7,916 nt of DNA, from NCBI GenBank assembly GCA_005888425.1, contig VAZF01000328.1, positions 1 through 7,916 of the forward strand, given 5' to 3'. The notes beneath the pieces were generated by a model. That model saw only the letters and a list, made by a program, of their open reading frames with translations. It searched no databases and was not told the DNA's origin. The position numbers were made by a program, and so were the translations under genes. Below, in pieces: positions 6,251-7,916 of this stretch (position 1 is its first letter; each line of letters opens with the position of its first letter). This DNA comes from Alphaproteobacteria bacterium. Its GTDB lineage: Bacteria; Pseudomonadota; Alphaproteobacteria; ATCC43930; CGMCC-115725.

Positions 6251-7168
6251 TCAGTACGAGACATTCCCGCCGTCATCAGTACAGGTGCCGTAGAGGCCCT
6301 GGAAATAATTTTTGACGACGTTGTCGCGGACCCGCGCGTCGCCCTCGCACCACACGCCCGCGCCAGCAGTAAGGCGTTGTTGTCCGATCAGGTTGTCGCG
6401 GACCCAAATACCTGTTCCGGCGAGATAGATGCCGAGCGAGTTGGCACCGCCCTTTTGCGCCAGGTTGCGTACGCGATTCCCGACAATCCGCATCCCACTG
6501 GGCGTTATGTCGGGGTTGAGCCTGCCAAAATCGGAAATGAAGATGCCAACCGACTGGAATGCCGTTACCACGCCGTCGTCGAAAATGCCGTCCACCACGT
6601 TATCGATAACATCGACACCGCCGAGTGCTCGAATTCCCCACCCGATGCCGCCCAGCGGCCGGTCGCCGGTATTCGCGACGATATTGCCCCGGATAACGCT
6701 GCCGAAACCCACGACCTCTATGCCGACAGATCGGTTCTGCGCCAACCGGTTGTTCTGAATCAGATGGCCGGTGCCTGGAGGGCGGCCCCCGCCTGGCGGG
6801 CTCCCGGCAATCAGTATCCCTACGTCGAAGCGTTGGATCGTGCAGTTCCGCACGGTGATGTTGGAGTACCCCCAGGCAGACACGCCGGTGCTGAGCGTCC
6901 CAGGCCCGGCTGGGAGATTGCTCAGGCTGAACCCGTTGCAATCGATCGTGAGATTGTTGGTCTCGATATCGATCGCGCGGATGCCGGTGGCATTGGTCAC
7001 CACGTCATGCCGCAAGCACCAGGTTCCCGGCGTCGAGATGACGATCGGCACGGCATCGATATAGTTGACGCAACTGTCGTAGCTGCTGGCTGCCGAGGCG
7101 CTGGAGGCCCCGCCGGCAAGCGCGGCAAGCGCCAGCCCGGCAATCGCCCAGGATCGAAGCGCCCTCAT
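6251..7168 (-). CDS. Exported right-handed parallel beta-helix protein, array copy 3
   Basis: A 305-residue intact copy. The signal peptide MRALRSWAIAGLALAALAGG is followed by ASSASA and probable cleavage before ASSYDSC. The mature solenoid shows ISTPGTWCLR (44-53), TNNLTIDCNGF (70-80), NITVRNCTIQRF, VIRGNIVANTG, DVIDNVVDG, GNRVRN, WVRDNLIGQQ and RVRDNVVKNY, with cysteines at 33, 51, 77, 109, 274 and 296 and the cap DDGGNVSY. Relative to the other copies it carries about six extra residues at SPPGGGRPPGTG (123-134), which look like a local duplication of a Pro-Pro-Gly loop. ATG at 7168 has AAGG (7175-7178) 6 bases upstream. It starts 12 bases after the stop of copy 4, so it lies in the same operon. 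Function is unknown; a carbohydrate or cell-surface role is only a family-level guess. Confidence 0.9.
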   Translation of the reverse strand: MRALRSWAIAGLALAALAGGASSASAASSYDSCVNYIDAVPIVISTPGTWCLRHDVVTNATGIRAIDIETNNLTIDCNGFSLSNLPAGPGTLSTGVSAWGYSNITVRNCTIQRFDVGILIAGSPPGGGRPPGTGHLIQNNRLAQNRSVGIEVVGFGSVIRGNIVANTGDRPLGGIGWGIRALGGVDVIDNVVDGIFDDGVVTAFQSVGIFISDFGRLNPDITPSGMRIVGNRVRNLAQKGGANSLGIYLAGTGIWVRDNLIGQQRLTAGAGVWCEGDARVRDNVVKNYFQGLYGTCTDDGGNVSY

Positions 7169-7180
7169 GCTGGGCCTTGG

Positions 7181-7916
7181 TCAGTACGCGACGTTGCCGG
7201 TATCGTTGTCGCATAGGCCGGCCAGACCCTGCGTGTAGTTCTTGACGATGTTGTCGCGGACCCGCGTCTCGGTGCCGCACGAAATACCGATGCCGTTTGT
7301 CGAGCTCTGTTGTCCGACCAGTTTGTCGCGGACCCAAGCCCCGGTGCTGTAAACCAGGATCCCGGTTGCGGACCCGCTGCCGTTTGGCGTCAGGTTCCGC
7401 ACCCGATTGCCGCGAATCAGGCTCCCGACCGAAGCATTATCGCCGGCAGTGATGCCGTAAGGGGTAAAAGCAACGCTGCCGTCTCCGGTAACCCCGTCGA
7501 CGACATTGTCGATCACATCGACGCTGCCATTCACGACGATCCCGATGCCATTGAGCGAACCGGGCTGGCCGCCCGTATTCGTCACGGTGTTGTGGCGGAC
7601 GATGCCGGCCGCGCCGTCCAATCGAATCCCAGCAGAGCGGTTGAACCAGAGGAGGTTGTTCTCGATGACGTGACCGGCTCCCGGCGGATTGCCCGTAATA
7701 AAGATCCCAAAATTGAAACCGATGATCGTGCAATTTCGCACCGTGATGTTCGAAAAGGAACCATTCGCCGAGATCCCGGTGCTCATTGTGGAGGGGCCTG
7801 CCTGCGCATCGGCAAGCCTGAATCCGTTGCAGTCGATCGTCACGTTATTGGTTCGGATGTCGACCGCACGGATATTGGTAGCGTTGGTAATCACATTCTG
7901 CCGGAGGCACCAAGTG
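7181..7916 (-). CDS. Beta-helix protein, array copy 4, N-terminus beyond the window
   Basis: The frame is open to the right edge: before the codon at 7894 it reads TWCLRQN, exactly the segment that in copies 1-3 sits near residues 49-55. The signal peptide and about 48 residues are therefore missing from the window, and the GTG at 7894 is not the real start. The visible 244 residues show NNVTIDCNGF, NITVRNCTIIGF, PPGAGHVIENN, DVIDNVVDGV, GNRVRNLTPNG and RVRDNIVKNYTQG, ending DNDTGNVAY, a variant of the DDGGN cap. One rung reads VRDKLV where the other copies have VRDNLI, replacing a conserved Asn with Lys. It is the most upstream visible gene of the operon on this strand, so the array promoter lies outside the window. 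Confidence 0.88.
   Translation of the reverse strand, partial: TWCLRQNVITNATNIRAVDIRTNNVTIDCNGFRLADAQAGPSTMSTGISANGSFSNITVRNCTIIGFNFGIFITGNPPGAGHVIENNLLWFNRSAGIRLDGAAGIVRHNTVTNTGGQPGSLNGIGIVVNGSVDVIDNVVDGVTGDGSVAFTPYGITAGDNASVGSLIRGNRVRNLTPNGSGSATGILVYSTGAWVRDKLVGQQSSTNGIGISCGTETRVRDNIVKNYTQGLAGLCDNDTGNVAY

Larger units (their letters stand above)
4394..7916 (-). repeat. Tandem array of four paralogous beta-helix genes
   Basis: Four head-to-tail copies of one gene, each about 900-950 bases, fill this segment; the last one continues past the right edge. Homology is obvious in protein (STPGTWCLR, NNVTIDCNGF, VRNCTI, GSVIRGNIV, DVIDNVVDG, GNRVRN, RVRDN) and also in DNA. All four share the TCAGTACG terminal block (4394, 5351, 6251, 7181). 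A GTTGTCGCGGACC element recurs at 4466, 4541, 5419, 6320, 6392 and 7250, encoding the Val-Arg-Asp-Asn rungs. Copies differ at many positions, so the duplications are not recent. Base composition looks somewhat less GC-rich than the glc genes. The array could have arisen by unequal crossing-over between copies. Confidence 0.9.

Noticed and set aside
4604..7216. Long plus-strand open frames opposite the beta-helix genes (4604-5143, 5479-6315, 6245-7216)
   Set aside because: They lie antisense to well-supported genes, lack ribosome-binding sites and family features, and recur because the paralogs mirror each other in the same antisense frame.
4394..7916. CRISPR array or non-coding repeat region
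   Set aside because: Repeat units are about 900-950 bases and fully coding, with conserved protein motifs; there are no short repeat-spacer units.
4394..7916. Assignment to a polysaccharide lyase, pectinase or alginate epimerase
   Set aside because: The beta-helix pattern is clear, but no catalytic signature of those enzymes could be seen, so only the fold is claimed.

Overview
The window is high-GC, tightly packed DNA that reads like an alphaproteobacterial chromosome, probably Hyphomicrobiales (Bradyrhizobium/Xanthobacteraceae-like). This rests on a glcE-glcF operon, codon usage rich in G and C at third positions, and the style of the glycosyltransferase and TVP38 proteins. The genus is an inference from remembered sequence resemblance. 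No RNA genes, CRISPR arrays or insertion sequences are visible.

Left part (1-2579, plus strand): the end of a glycolate oxidase operon. glcE (FAD-binding subunit) lacks only the first base of its likely start codon. glcF (iron-sulfur subunit) follows after 3 bases. The window opens with TGA, which is probably the stop of an upstream glcD overlapping the glcE start as ATGA. Together GlcD, GlcE and GlcF oxidise glycolate to glyoxylate and pass electrons to the respiratory chain.

Middle (2500-3968, minus strand): a two-gene unit, a family 2 glycosyltransferase followed by a TVP38/TMEM64-type membrane protein, joined by a TGATG stop/start overlap. The membrane protein gene runs tail-to-tail into glcF with an 80-base coding overlap. 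A 149-base divergent intergenic region with an 8-bp inverted repeat separates the glycosyltransferase gene from a small conserved-looking plus-strand gene (4118-4318).

Right part (4394-7916, minus strand): a tandem array of four paralogous exported proteins built as right-handed parallel beta-helices. The most upstream copy runs off the right edge. Visible N-termini carry signal peptides. All copies share a cysteine pattern, an Asn-rich rung pattern and a short C-terminal cap ending in Y. Gaps between genes are 7-51 bases, so they look like one operon. The second copy in plus-strand order (5296-6243) carries a one-base deletion near its 3' end that replaces the conserved C-terminal cap. This array is the least explained and most interesting part of the window; its function cannot be read from sequence.
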